Origin: Colwellia sp.
Lineage (GTDB): Bacteria; Pseudomonadota; Gammaproteobacteria; Enterobacterales; Alteromonadaceae
DNA length: 64,000 nt
Assembly (NCBI RefSeq): GCF_013214175.1
Contig: NZ_JABSPA010000002.1
Span: 1,178,001 to 1,242,000 of the forward strand
Direction of reading: 5' to 3'
Of this stretch, positions 12,538-21,455 are shown piece after piece (position 1 is the stretch's first letter; each line of letters opens with the position of its first letter). Position numbers and translations under genes: made by a program. A model generated the notes under the pieces. That model was not told where the DNA came from. It did no database searches and saw nothing but the letters and a program-made list of their open reading frames with translations.

Positions 12538-13056
12538 TTAAAGTAAGCTACTGTACTCGACTAATATCTGCTCACACCAAGTATCTAAACGATCATCCGT
12601 TAAGCTATATTGGCTATCTTCATCTAACGACAACCCTACAAATAGCTCGCCATCAGCTGTTAATGCCTTTGAGGCTGCAAACTCATAACCTTGAATCGGC
12701 CAATAGCCAACTGGTTTAGCGCCTTGTGCCAGTACTTGCTCGTGTAACATGCCAAGTGCATCTTGAAACCATTCGCTGTAACCAACTTGGTCGCCCATAC
12801 CATATAAGCCAATAATCTTATCTGAAAGATCTAATTGGTTAATATCACTCCAAATTGATTCCCAATCCTCTTGCAGCTCACCGTAATCCCAAGTGGATAT
12901 ACCTAAAATTATAAAGTCATAATCAAGGCACAGTGCCAAAGGTTGCTCTTTGATATTAAATATATCAACCAGATCGGCACCGATTATTGCCTGGATTTTT
13001 TCGGCAACTATCTCTGTGTAACAAGTGGTTGAGCCATAAAACAAACCAATTTTCAT
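12538..13056 (-). CDS. fldB: Long-chain flavodoxin, FldB type
   Basis: FMN-binding electron carrier of 172 residues. The phosphate-binding loop is 'YGSTTCYTEIVAEKI' (residues 8-22). The flavin-flanking loops are 'GISTWDYGELQEDWE' (about 53-67) and 'LYGMGDQVGYSEWF' (about 87-100). The YGSxTCYTE loop is characteristic of FldB rather than FldA. The end 'DERL-DTWCEQIL' type tail is conserved. In E. coli the order is fldB-xerD-dsbC-recJ-prfB-lysS. Here fldB lies beside dsbC but divergently, and xerD is absent from the interval. Confidence 0.92.
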   Translation of the reverse strand: MKIGLFYGSTTCYTEIVAEKIQAIIGADLVDIFNIKEQPLALCLDYDFIILGISTWDYGELQEDWESIWSDINQLDLSDKIIGLYGMGDQVGYSEWFQDALGMLHEQVLAQGAKPVGYWPIQGYEFAASKALTADGELFVGLSLDEDSQYSLTDDRLDTWCEQILVEYSSLL

Positions 13057-13379
13057 TTTGCTATTTCCAATGTTGATATATATATCCGCTCTACTTCAAG
13101 AGACAAGTTCAGGATCACAGAGCAATTTCACAGGGATTTTAGCAAAAACATTTATCTTTGTTTACAAGTTAATTCACTATAGTCGCGATTTTAAGTTGCA
13201 AATAATGTCTCATGGCTGTAATTTCCTTGGATAAAATTAGGTCTATTCAAATGAGCCGTTATGTTTAGCTTATTTTTTATAGCGTTATTGCTGTTAGTTA
13301 ATTAAAAATCCATTAAACATTAATTAAAAGTTTATTAGCCATTTGTTACCTATTTATTAGGAAACTGTTAGGAATCAAT
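13057..13379. other. Divergent intergenic region between fldB and dsbC
   Basis: About 320 bp, AT-rich, with no ORF and no strong hairpin. It must hold the divergent promoters. I cannot single out a convincing pair of -35/-10 boxes. A TTAGGA Shine-Dalgarno lies directly before the dsbC ATG. No trace of xerD is visible here. Confidence 0.5.
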
Positions 13380-14174
13380 ATGTATAAAACGTTCTTTTTT
13401 AGCGTAGCACTGGCTACGTTTAGCTTAGCTTTATTTACCCAAGGCGCCCATGCTGAAGGGCAGGCTAATGTGCCTGCGACATTAGCTAAAACAGCTAGTG
13501 ACCCAAGTGTGCTTGATGTTGAAGCGTTAAAAGCAAAAATCAATAGTTCTTTAGGTTTAACCGTTATTAAAGTTGAAGCGACACCGGTACCTGGTATTGC
13601 TTTGCTCGTCACTAATCAAGGTTTGTTTTACGCCAGTTATAATGGTGATTTTTTCATTCAAGGTAAGGTCTATAGTTTAGGCAGTACAGTGACCGATTTA
13701 GCTGAAGAAAGCTTAGCGAAAATTCGTCTTGAAGGTATAGAAAACTTTAAAGATGACATGATTGTTTATAAAGCAGAAAATGAAAAGTATGTGGTAACAG
13801 TGTTTACCGATATCACTTGTGGCTATTGTCGCAAAATGCATGAACAAATGGCAGATTATAATGACCGTGGCATAACCTTTCGCTACCTAGCTTATCCACG
13901 CTCAGGTATTAAAGACAGAATGGGTAATTTGAGTCAAGGTTTTAAAGATTTACGCTCAGTATGGTGTAGTGACGATACTGCAAAAGCATTAACCAAAGCT
14001 AAAGCCGGTAGTGGTATCCCTTATCGAATTTGTGACGCACCAATAGAAGCACAGTTTGATTTTGGTCGCCAAATAGGAGTTAACGGTACGCCAGCAATTA
14101 TCTTATCCAATGGTATGATGATCCCTGGTTACCAACCACCTGCACAATTAGAAGAGTTATTGAAAAAGACTTAA
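13380..14174 (+). CDS. dsbC: Thiol:disulfide interchange protein DsbC
   Basis: Periplasmic disulfide isomerase. A cleavable signal peptide (about residues 1-25, ending AHA) is followed by the dimerisation domain ('LKAKINSSLGLTVIKVEATPVPG' in two parts) and a linker. The thioredoxin-like domain then carries the catalytic C147-G-Y-C150. A second cysteine pair (VWCSDD and RICDAP) and the cis-proline loop 'VNGTPAIIL' near residue 237 are present as in E. coli DsbC. At 264 residues it is slightly longer than the E. coli protein. A terminator follows and recJ begins 135 bp later, the conserved order. Confidence 0.93.
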   Translation: MYKTFFFSVALATFSLALFTQGAHAEGQANVPATLAKTASDPSVLDVEALKAKINSSLGLTVIKVEATPVPGIALLVTNQGLFYASYNGDFFIQGKVYSLGSTVTDLAEESLAKIRLEGIENFKDDMIVYKAENEKYVVTVFTDITCGYCRKMHEQMADYNDRGITFRYLAYPRSGIKDRMGNLSQGFKDLRSVWCSDDTAKALTKAKAGSGIPYRICDAPIEAQFDFGRQIGVNGTPAIILSNGMMIPGYQPPAQLEELLKKT

Positions 14175-14216
14175 GTTTTTATTACTCTGCTAAATAGTTG
14201 TTATGGCTTACCTTAT

Positions 14217-14252
14217 AAAAGTACTTGCTGATTATCTGTAAGTACTTTTTTT
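14217..14252 (+). terminator. Intrinsic terminator after dsbC
   Basis: Stem AAAAGTACTT (14217-14226) with AAGTACTTTT (14240-14249), followed by Ts. The loop is 13 nt. Confidence 0.7.
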
Positions 14253-14309
14253 ATGTTAAAAATAACTCTGTCCGCAAGCCGTAAATATCCTAACTGAGAC
14301 CGAATAAAG

Positions 14310-16073
14310 ATGATTAAAAAAATCATTCGCCGAGCACAAGTATCAACTGCTCATTTGCCAGATACTTTACCCGAAACGATAAAACAAATTTATGCTAGCC
14401 GAGGCATGCAATCAGCGCAAGAGCTTGAGCTTAATGTTGCTCGTTTACAAGGCATGTCGGCTGATACTGCGCTTATGGGCATGGACAAAGCATGTCAATT
14501 ATTACATCAAGCGTTATTAAATAAAACACGCATTATAATTGTTGGTGATTTCGACGCTGATGGCGCCACAAGTACCGCCTTAATGATGACAGCGCTTAAT
14601 CTGTTTGGTAGTAATCACCATGACTTTATTGTGCCTAATCGATTTGAATACGGCTATGGCTTAACTCCTGAGATTGTTGATCTTGCTGCCCAGCAACAAG
14701 CACAAATGTTAATTACTGTTGATAATGGTATTAGCTGTATTGCCGGCGTTAAACGCGCTAAAGATCTTGGCATGCAAGTTATCGTTACTGATCATCATTT
14801 ACCAGGGCATTCATTACCCAATGCTGATGCCATTGTTAATCCCAATCAAGTCGGTTGTAATTTCCCCAGTAAAGCCCTTGCCGGTGTTGGCGTGGCATTT
14901 TACTTGATGCTGGCGTTAAGAAAATATTGCCGAGAGCACAACTTCTTTACTGAACAAGGTATTGCTGAGCCCAATATTGCCCAGTTATTAGATTTAGTTG
15001 CCCTTGGCACAGTAGCGGATGTGGTATCACTTGATGCAAATAATCGTATTCTCGTGGCTCAAGGTTTAAAGCGTATTCGCGCCGGACAAACACGGCCGGG
15101 TATCCAAGCCTTGATTGAAATCGCCAATAAAAACCAGCAAAGGCTGGTTGCCAGTGACTTTGGTTTTGCTCTTGGTCCACGTATTAACGCTGCTGGCCGC
15201 TTAGATGATATGTCTTATGGAATCAATTGTTTACTTGCCAATGACTTATCGAGTGCCCGCGTAATGGCGGCTGAACTCGATGATTTAAATAAAACCCGCC
15301 GAGAAATAGAGCAGGGTATGCAACAAGAGGCGGAGCGTGTACTTACATCACTTAATTTTGATGAAGAGCACTTACCCAGTGCAATTTCACTCTTTCAAGC
15401 TGATTGGCATCAAGGGGTTATTGGTATTGTTGCCGGACGTTTAAAAGAAAAGTTTCATCGTCCATGTATTGTCTTTGCTAAAGCGAAAGTCGAAGATAAT
15501 GATTCTGAACACGCCGAAATTAAAGGCTCAGCACGTTCAATTCCGGGTTTACATATTCGTGATTTACTTGAACACATTGATAGCCAAAACCCAGACTTAA
15601 TTATTAAGTTCGGTGGTCATGCCATGGCAGCAGGTTTATCAATTAAAGAAAAAAACTTTACGCTATTTCAGCAGAAGTTTGATGAATTGGCTGAAAAATG
15701 GTTAAAACCGGAAGACTTAGAAAGCATCATCCTTTCCGATGGTGAATTAAGTGCAAACATGCTGACTCTTGAATTTGCCGAGCAATTACGTGAAGCGGGT
15801 CCTTGGGGACAAAGTTTTCCCGAGCCGTTATTTGATGACACCTTCACCCTAATACAGCAGAGAATTGTCGGTGAAAAGCACCTGAAGATAGTGGTAGAAA
15901 AAGACAGTGCTCAAGGCAAGCAGGTTTTTGACGGCATTGCCTTTAATGTTGATGTTAAAGCTTGGCCTAATACACAAGTTAAACAGGTTCATCTTGCTTA
16001 CCGTCTCGATGTTAATGAATTTCGTGGCAAGCGTACCGTACAACTGATGATTGCTGATATTCGTACTGTCTAA
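14310..16073 (+). CDS. recJ: Single-stranded-DNA-specific exonuclease RecJ
   Basis: 5'-3' exonuclease on single-stranded DNA, used in RecF-pathway recombination and mismatch repair. DHH-family motifs are VGDFDADGATSTA (about residues 78-90), 'ITVDNGI', VTDHHLPG (about 158-165), 'VALGTVADVV', and 'GPRINAAGRLDD'. The DHHA1 domain has 'GIVAGRLKEKFHRP' and the GGHAMAAGLS motif (about 435-444). The C-terminal OB-like domain follows. The 587-residue length is typical. It is followed at 66 bp by the frameshifted fetB-like gene, which interrupts the recJ-prfB adjacency of E. coli. Confidence 0.95.
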   Translation: MIKKIIRRAQVSTAHLPDTLPETIKQIYASRGMQSAQELELNVARLQGMSADTALMGMDKACQLLHQALLNKTRIIIVGDFDADGATSTALMMTALNLFGSNHHDFIVPNRFEYGYGLTPEIVDLAAQQQAQMLITVDNGISCIAGVKRAKDLGMQVIVTDHHLPGHSLPNADAIVNPNQVGCNFPSKALAGVGVAFYLMLALRKYCREHNFFTEQGIAEPNIAQLLDLVALGTVADVVSLDANNRILVAQGLKRIRAGQTRPGIQALIEIANKNQQRLVASDFGFALGPRINAAGRLDDMSYGINCLLANDLSSARVMAAELDDLNKTRREIEQGMQQEAERVLTSLNFDEEHLPSAISLFQADWHQGVIGIVAGRLKEKFHRPCIVFAKAKVEDNDSEHAEIKGSARSIPGLHIRDLLEHIDSQNPDLIIKFGGHAMAAGLSIKEKNFTLFQQKFDELAEKWLKPEDLESIILSDGELSANMLTLEFAEQLREAGPWGQSFPEPLFDDTFTLIQQRIVGEKHLKIVVEKDSAQGKQVFDGIAFNVDVKAWPNTQVKQVHLAYRLDVNEFRGKRTVQLMIADIRTV

Positions 16074-16139
16074 CACAGGCTCTGGCTACCTAGAGAAACC
16101 AGCATTAAAAATAGCACCAATAAAAACTAAGGATTTTAA

Positions 16140-16864
16140 ATGGAGCAAGCACTGGCTACTATCCCACTGACTAAACTTGCCATCGCTTTTATTCCCGTGG
16201 CTTTGGTACTAATTCTTTTAGCTTGCTGGTCATTACCACAAAAGCGAACCTTGCATGCCTTAGTGCGCATGTTAGTGCAGTTATTGTTAGTAGGTTATGT
16301 TTTAAGCTATATTTTTGCCAGTGATAATGCCTGGGTTATAGGTTCATTACTGCTGGTGATGGTACTGTTTTCAAGTTGGATCGCGTTAAATAATATTGAG
16401 TCGCCGCGAAAATCTCTTTTTAACAGTGCTTTTTTAGCTATTTTCATCAGTAGCTTGGTGGTTTTAGTCGTCATCACCCAAGGTGTCTTGAATCTAGAGC
16501 CCTGGCATCAAGCGAAAACGCTAGTGCCACTCGCTGGTATGGTATTCGCCAATGGCATGAATAGCGTCAGTTTATGTGGAGAGCGTTTTTTGCCGAACTT
16601 AATCGCGGTGAAAGTTTTATAAATGCCCGTAACATTGCTTTTAAAGCGTCGATGATACCTAATATTAACGCCTTGTTTGCCGTTGGCATTGTTTCTCTGC
16701 CGGGCATGATGACAGGGCAAATACTTGCTGGCGTCTCGCCATTTATCGCAGCGCGCTATCAAATTATGGTGATGTGTATGGTCTTTGCTTCAGCGGGATT
16801 AGCATCGGCGATATTCTTAGTATTAAACAAAGAAAAAAAACCAAACCGCAATAATCTTATATGA
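16140..16864 (+). pseudogene. FetB/YbbM-like (UPF0014) ABC permease, interrupted by a frameshift
   Basis: Two overlapping reading frames together give one UPF0014 permease of about 240 residues, the family of the iron-linked exporter permease FetB. The first frame (16140-16622) carries the N-terminal membrane segments and 'LVPLAGMVFANGMNSVSLCGERF'. The second frame (from about 16592 to 16864) continues 'FAELNRGESF', then 'NINALFAVGIVSLPGMMTGQ' and 'RYQIMV'. The switch falls at a run of six Ts (16586-16591), where a seventh T would restore one continuous protein. It could be a sequencing error, a true inactivating deletion, or a slippage site. No FetA-like ATPase gene is adjacent. AAGGA precedes the ATG. 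Confidence 0.8.
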
Positions 16865-17078
16865 CTAATTCGTTATGATTACTTATTTAGAAAAGTCGTT
16901 ATAAAAAATAGTAATAAAGCTAGGTATATAGGTAAGAATAAAAGTAACTTTAAAAAGTATAAAGGCGAGTTGTTAGGCGTATATTTACCCCCTTATTTAC
17001 GTTACAATGCGCGACTATTTGTCTTTTGCCCGTTAAGGTAGCTAAAAGACTGTTAATTAAATTAATGCTTGAAGATTT

Positions 17079-18177
17079 ATGTTCGAAACAAATCCAATAT
17101 TAAGTAAATTAAAAGAAATCCGTGCACGTGCTAATTCGCTTCGGGGGTACCTTTGACTACGACGTTAAAGCAGAACGTTTAGTTGAAGTTTCTCGAGAGT
17201 TAGAGCAGCCAGAAGTTTGGAATGAGCCAGAGCGTGCTCAAGCCTTAGGTAAAGAGCGTAGTGCCCTTGAAGAAGTGGTCAATACGATTGTCGAGCTTGA
17301 AACTGGTTGTGAAGAAATCGCAGATTTAGTTGAGCTAGCGGTTGAAGAAGAAGATCAAGAAACCTTCGACGATGCAGAAGTAGAAGCTGCTGCCCTTGAT
17401 GCTGTCTTAGAAAAATTAGAATTTCGCCGGATGTTTTCGGGCGAGCAAGACGCCAATAATTGCTATTTAGATATTCAATCTGGCTCAGGCGGCACTGAAG
17501 CGCAAGATTGGGCTGAAATGTTGATGCGTATGTACTTACGCTGGGGTGAAGCACACGGTTATAAAACCGAAGCTATTGAAGTCACCGATGGCGATGTTGC
17601 CGGCATTAAAGGCTGTACGATAAAATATACCGGTGAATATGCATACGGTTGGTTACGCACTGAAACAGGTGTACATCGCTTAGTACGTAAATCGCCGTTT
17701 GATTCATCAGGTCGCCGCCATACCTCATTTGCTTCAGCGTTTATTTATCCTGAAATTGATGACAACATTGAGATTGATATCAATCCGGCAGATTTACGCA
17801 TTGATACTTACCGTGCATCAGGTGCTGGTGGGCAACATGTTAATAAAACCGACTCAGCAATTCGTATCACCCATATTCCTAGTGGAGCTGTGGTGCAATG
17901 TCAGGCAGACAGATCTCAGCATAAGAATCGCGCGACAGCGATGAAGCTGCTTAAAGCCAAATTGTATGAAATAGAAATGCAAAAGAAAAATGAAGGCAAA
18001 CAAGCATTAGAAGATGGTAAATCAGATATTGGTTGGGGCAGTCAAATTCGCTCTTATGTATTAGATGATAGCCGTATTAAAGATTTACGAACGGGTGTTG
18101 AAAATAGAAATACCCAAGCCGTTTTAGACGGTGACTTAGATAAGTTTTTAGAAGCCAGTTTAAAATCTGGTTTGTAG
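17079..18177 (+). CDS. prfB: Peptide chain release factor 2, with programmed +1 frameshift
   Basis: Recognises UGA and UAA stop codons and triggers peptide release. The ATG at 17079 opens a 25-codon frame ending at CTT-TGA-C (17151-17157). Skipping T17154 gives GAC and the remaining 340 codons, for 365 residues, exactly the E. coli length. The internal Shine-Dalgarno-like CGGGGG lies 3 nt before CTT, as in the classical autoregulatory site. Functional motifs are the SPF tripeptide in '[11 protein letters not shown]' and the GGQ in '[11 protein letters not shown]', with alanine at the position equivalent to E. coli 246, where strain K-12 has threonine. It is followed by a degenerate copy of its own 3' end, then lysS. 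Confidence 0.96.
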
Positions 18178-18187
18178 AATCGGCATG

Positions 18188-18295
18188 CGGGTGTTGAAAA
18201 TAGAAGCAGCATAAACCAAGCAAGCCGTATTCAAACTGTAGTAATACGGTGACTTAGATAAATTTTTAGAAGCCAGTTTAAAGTCTGGTTTGTAG
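18188..18295 (+). repeat. Degenerate tandem copy of the prfB 3' end
   Basis: The segment beginning GGGTGTTGAAAATAGAA at 18188 and ending at a TAG at 18293-18295 matches the last ~85 bp of prfB (from about 18093), with small insertions in the middle. The final 45 nt (GGTGACTTAGATAAatTTTT...GGTTTGTAG) are almost identical. It is out of any gene and looks like an untranslated duplication scar. Confidence 0.8.
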
Positions 18296-18348
18296 CAGTA
18301 ATCATAGATTAACCAACATTGAGGTAAGCACTTTAGCGTGTTTACGTC

Positions 18349-18373
18349 ATTCCCGAAGTGTCTTGTCGGGAAT
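18349..18373. repeat. REP-like hairpin with ATTCCCGA arms
   Basis: ATTCCCGA (18349-18356) pairs with TCGGGAAT (18366-18373), flanked by CGTC and CCATGAA. This resembles the 'GTCATTCCCG...CGGGAATCC' dispersed repeats found in many bacterial genomes. Confidence 0.5.
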
Positions 18374-18481
18374 CCATGAACACATTATGGATTCACTAAA
18401 GGTAATAGAGGAAAGACATAGTTACCTCAACAAGGTGTGAATCACACATTGAAAAATTAAAGATAACTTTGAGAAACTAAC

Positions 18482-20056
18482 ATGACAGATAAAGCCAATA
18501 ATACACCCGTAGCACAAGACGAAAATAAACTGATTGCTGAGCGCCGTGTAAAGCTTGAAAAGATTCGCTCTAATTGTTCCGCTAATGGTTTTCCTAACGA
18601 TTTTAATCGTGAACACTTAGCCGCTGACATCCAAGCTGAACATGGTGAAAAAACCAAAGAAGAACTTGAAGAGCTACAGGTTACTTATGCTATTGCCGGT
18701 CGTGTTATGGCAAAACGTGGACCATTTTTAGTGATACAAGACTCGTCAGGTCGTATTCAAGGTTATGCTGAAAAAACCGTGCAAAAAGAAATAAGAGCTA
18801 AATGGGGTTCATTAGATATCGGTGACATAATTGGTATTAAAGGTATCTTACATAAATCAGGTAAAGGTGATCTTTACGTGAACATGGATGAGTACTCACT
18901 ATTAACTAAGTCATTACGCCCATTACCAGAAAAATTCCACGGCTTATCTGATCAAGAAACTAAGTACCGTCAGCGTTACGTTGATTTAATTATCAATGAA
19001 GAGACCCGTAATACTTTTAAAATGCGCTCAAAAATAGTTGCTGGAATTCGCAACTTCTTAACGCAGCGTGATTTTATGGAAGTTGAAACACCTATGTTGC
19101 AAATCATACCGGGCGGCGCAACGGCTAAGCCATTTATGACGCATCATAATACTTTTGATCTTGATATGTACCTACGTATTGCGCCAGAGCTTAACTTAAA
19201 ACGTTTAGTGGTTGGTGGTTTTGACCGTGTTTTTGAAATTAACCGTAGTTTCCGTAACGAAGGTATTTCAACTCGTCATAACCCAGAATTCACTATGATT
19301 GAATTTTATCAAGCGTATGCTGATTTTAATGACATGATGAATTTAACCGAAGAAATGTTACGTACCATTGCTCAAGATGTACTAGGTACTACCACTATTC
19401 GTAATACCGTTAAAAATGCTGATGGCGAAGTAGTAGAAGAGAAATTCTATGACCTTGGTAAGCCGTTTGTACGTTTATCTATGGTTGATGCTATTTTACA
19501 ATACGGCAAAGAACATCGCGCTGCAGCACACCTTGATGAAGCCGTATTACGTGACCCTGAAAATAACTTTGACGCAATTAAAGCCATGGCTAAAGCTGTA
19601 GGTGTTAAAGAAAGTAGTGCTTCTAAAGTTTGGGGCCCAGGTAAATACATTTGTGAAATATTCGAAGAAGTTGCCGAGCATTTATTAGATCAACCAACGT
19701 TTATCACAGAATACCCGTGGGAAGTTTCACCATTAGCACGTCGTAATGATGAAAACTCATTTATTACCGACCGATTTGAATTTTTTGTCGGTGGTCGTGA
19801 ATTAGCCAATGGTTTCTCTGAGCTTAACGATGCTGAAGACCAAGCTGAACGTTTCCAAAAACAAGTAGCAGAAAAAGATGCTGGCGATGATGAAGCTATG
19901 CACTATGACGCTGATTACATCACAGCCCTAGAATATGGTTTACCACCAACGGCAGGTGAAGGCATTGGTATTGACCGTTTAGTGATGTTGTTCACTGATT
20001 CACCAACAATCAAAGATGTTATCTTGTTCCCGCATATGCGCCCTGAAGCGGAATAA
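18482..20056 (+). CDS. lysS: Lysyl-tRNA synthetase, class II
   Basis: Charges tRNA-Lys. The N-terminal OB-fold anticodon-binding domain (about residues 65-165) has '[13 protein letters not shown]' and 'GDIIGIKG'. The class II catalytic core follows: motif 1 around '[12 protein letters not shown]', motif 2 '[15 protein letters not shown]', and motif 3 '[13 protein letters not shown]'. At 524 residues it is normal length. It follows prfB as in E. coli, but about 300 bp of duplicated and REP-like DNA separate them. A terminator follows. Confidence 0.96.
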   Translation: MTDKANNTPVAQDENKLIAERRVKLEKIRSNCSANGFPNDFNREHLAADIQAEHGEKTKEELEELQVTYAIAGRVMAKRGPFLVIQDSSGRIQGYAEKTVQKEIRAKWGSLDIGDIIGIKGILHKSGKGDLYVNMDEYSLLTKSLRPLPEKFHGLSDQETKYRQRYVDLIINEETRNTFKMRSKIVAGIRNFLTQRDFMEVETPMLQIIPGGATAKPFMTHHNTFDLDMYLRIAPELNLKRLVVGGFDRVFEINRSFRNEGISTRHNPEFTMIEFYQAYADFNDMMNLTEEMLRTIAQDVLGTTTIRNTVKNADGEVVEEKFYDLGKPFVRLSMVDAILQYGKEHRAAAHLDEAVLRDPENNFDAIKAMAKAVGVKESSASKVWGPGKYICEIFEEVAEHLLDQPTFITEYPWEVSPLARRNDENSFITDRFEFFVGGRELANGFSELNDAEDQAERFQKQVAEKDAGDDEAMHYDADYITALEYGLPPTAGEGIGIDRLVMLFTDSPTIKDVILFPHMRPEAE

Positions 20057-20523
20057 TAACTTAAGACTCATTTCTTATTCGTTAACATCGAAAACTAAAG
20101 CCTGTTGTTTATAGTGTTTATCACACTGTAACAATGGGCTTTTTTATGTGCGTTAATCAATACACCTATACCAAGTTGGTATTAATACTTAAGTGAATAA
20201 AAAGTAGTACTTTTTTGGAATTTACATTCGGTTAACAAATTGTTATTGTTAGCTTTGTAGATATTTTAAACTCATCGCAGTGCATGCCTCTTGAAATTGA
20301 GGAACGTACTTTGCGCACTACAATATAGCTCTTCTCAATAATCTACGATTAGTCTGTGATATCGAACTCTCACTAGTCAAAACCCTCTAGACTCCTAGAA
20401 CCGACAAAAGTCTTAATCGTTCATCGTCCATCAATTTTGGTGGTCAATAAATATTGAAAAGAGATAATTATTTTTTAATAAAATAGCCATGAAGGCAAAT
20501 AATAAAACAACGCAGGAATAATA
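20057..20523. other. Intergenic region after lysS
   Basis: Contains the lysS terminator (20097-20145) and a short palindrome ATACCAA/TTGGTAT at 20168-20182, related to the element before eno. Beyond these I see no ORF and no strong promoter match for the ABC genes. Confidence 0.5.
20097..20145 (+). terminator. Intrinsic terminator after lysS
   Basis: Nested stem: AAAGCC/GGCTTT outside, TTGTT/AACAA in the middle, AGTGT/ACACT inside, ending in six Ts. Confidence 0.75.
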
Positions 20524-21426
20524 ATGTTAATAATAAAAAACCTATCCAAAACGTATGATAATGGCGTTAAAGCGCTTGATAACGTCAACTTAGAAATACC
20601 AAAAGGCATGTTTGGTTTACTTGGCCCAAATGGCGCGGGTAAATCGTCATTAATGCGTACCATAGCAACGTTACAAGATGCAGACAGCGGTAGTATTGAC
20701 TTTGATGGCATTGATGTACTCAATGATCCTCAAGCCTTAAGGCAACGCTTAGGGTATTTACCGCAAGATTTTGGTGTATATCCTCGTATTAGCGCGTATG
20801 AATTACTTGATCATTTAGCCATATTGAAAGGCTTAAAAAATGCAGGCGAACGCAAAGAAGCGGTAGAAGGGTTGTTAGCACAAACTAACCTTTATCAGCA
20901 CAGAAAAAATGCCGTCAGTGGTTTTTCTGGGGGTATGCGTCAACGTTTCGGTATTGCTCAGGCGCTATTAGGCGATCCAGATATATTAATTGTGGATGAG
21001 CCAACCGCGGGTTTAGACCCTGAAGAACGTAATCGTTTTCATAACCTGTTAGTGGGCTTAGGTGAAGAAAAGGTCATTATATTATCAACACATATTGTTG
21101 AAGATGTGACTGAACTTTGTCCTAATATGGCGGTGTTAGCATCAGGTAAAATAGTACTTGAGGGTAACCCTATTGAAGTCACTAACCAGTTAAATGGTCA
21201 AATTTGGCGTAAAGCAATTACGCAAACTGAGCTAAGTAATATTGAAGAGCAATACAATGTGATTTCTAAACGCTTATTTGCCGGACAAACTATCGTGCAT
21301 ATTATGGCTGAAAATGCGCCATTAGGTTTTGAAGCGGCTCCCGCGAATTTGGAGGATGTATATTTTTCAACATTAAACCAGCATCGTTCAACTCATCAAG
21401 CAGCAACAAAAAGCAAAGTTGCTTAA
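20524..21426 (+). CDS. ABC transporter ATP-binding protein
   Basis: Single ATPase domain of 300 residues. Motifs are Walker A GPNGAGKSS (about residues 37-45), Q-loop 'LGYLPQDFGVYP', signature FSGGMRQRFGIAQALL, Walker B 'ILIVDEPTAGLDP' and the H-loop histidine in 'LSTHIVED'. The C-terminal 70 residues are a family extension. It starts the operon with the permease-peptidase fusion 29 bp downstream and is presumed to power it. Substrate unknown. Homologues of this pair are mostly called CcmA-type export ATPases. Confidence 0.88.
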   Translation: MLIIKNLSKTYDNGVKALDNVNLEIPKGMFGLLGPNGAGKSSLMRTIATLQDADSGSIDFDGIDVLNDPQALRQRLGYLPQDFGVYPRISAYELLDHLAILKGLKNAGERKEAVEGLLAQTNLYQHRKNAVSGFSGGMRQRFGIAQALLGDPDILIVDEPTAGLDPEERNRFHNLLVGLGEEKVIILSTHIVEDVTELCPNMAVLASGKIVLEGNPIEVTNQLNGQIWRKAITQTELSNIEEQYNVISKRLFAGQTIVHIMAENAPLGFEAAPANLEDVYFSTLNQHRSTHQAATKSKVA

Positions 21427-21455
21427 TTAGCGAAATAAAGGATGAGGAATCTATT

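Noticed and set aside
12507-12719. Plus-strand ORF opposite fldB
   Set aside because: It is antisense to a confidently assigned flavodoxin; no family resemblance and no ribosome binding site.
16574-16864. Separate small membrane protein gene
   Set aside because: It is the C-terminal part of the FetB-like permease in another frame; alignment to the family continues smoothly across the T run.
17122-17154. GTG at 17122 as the start of RF2
   Set aside because: It lies inside the zero-frame leader; the CTT-TGA-C frameshift and the ATG at 17079 explain the gene and give the exact family length.
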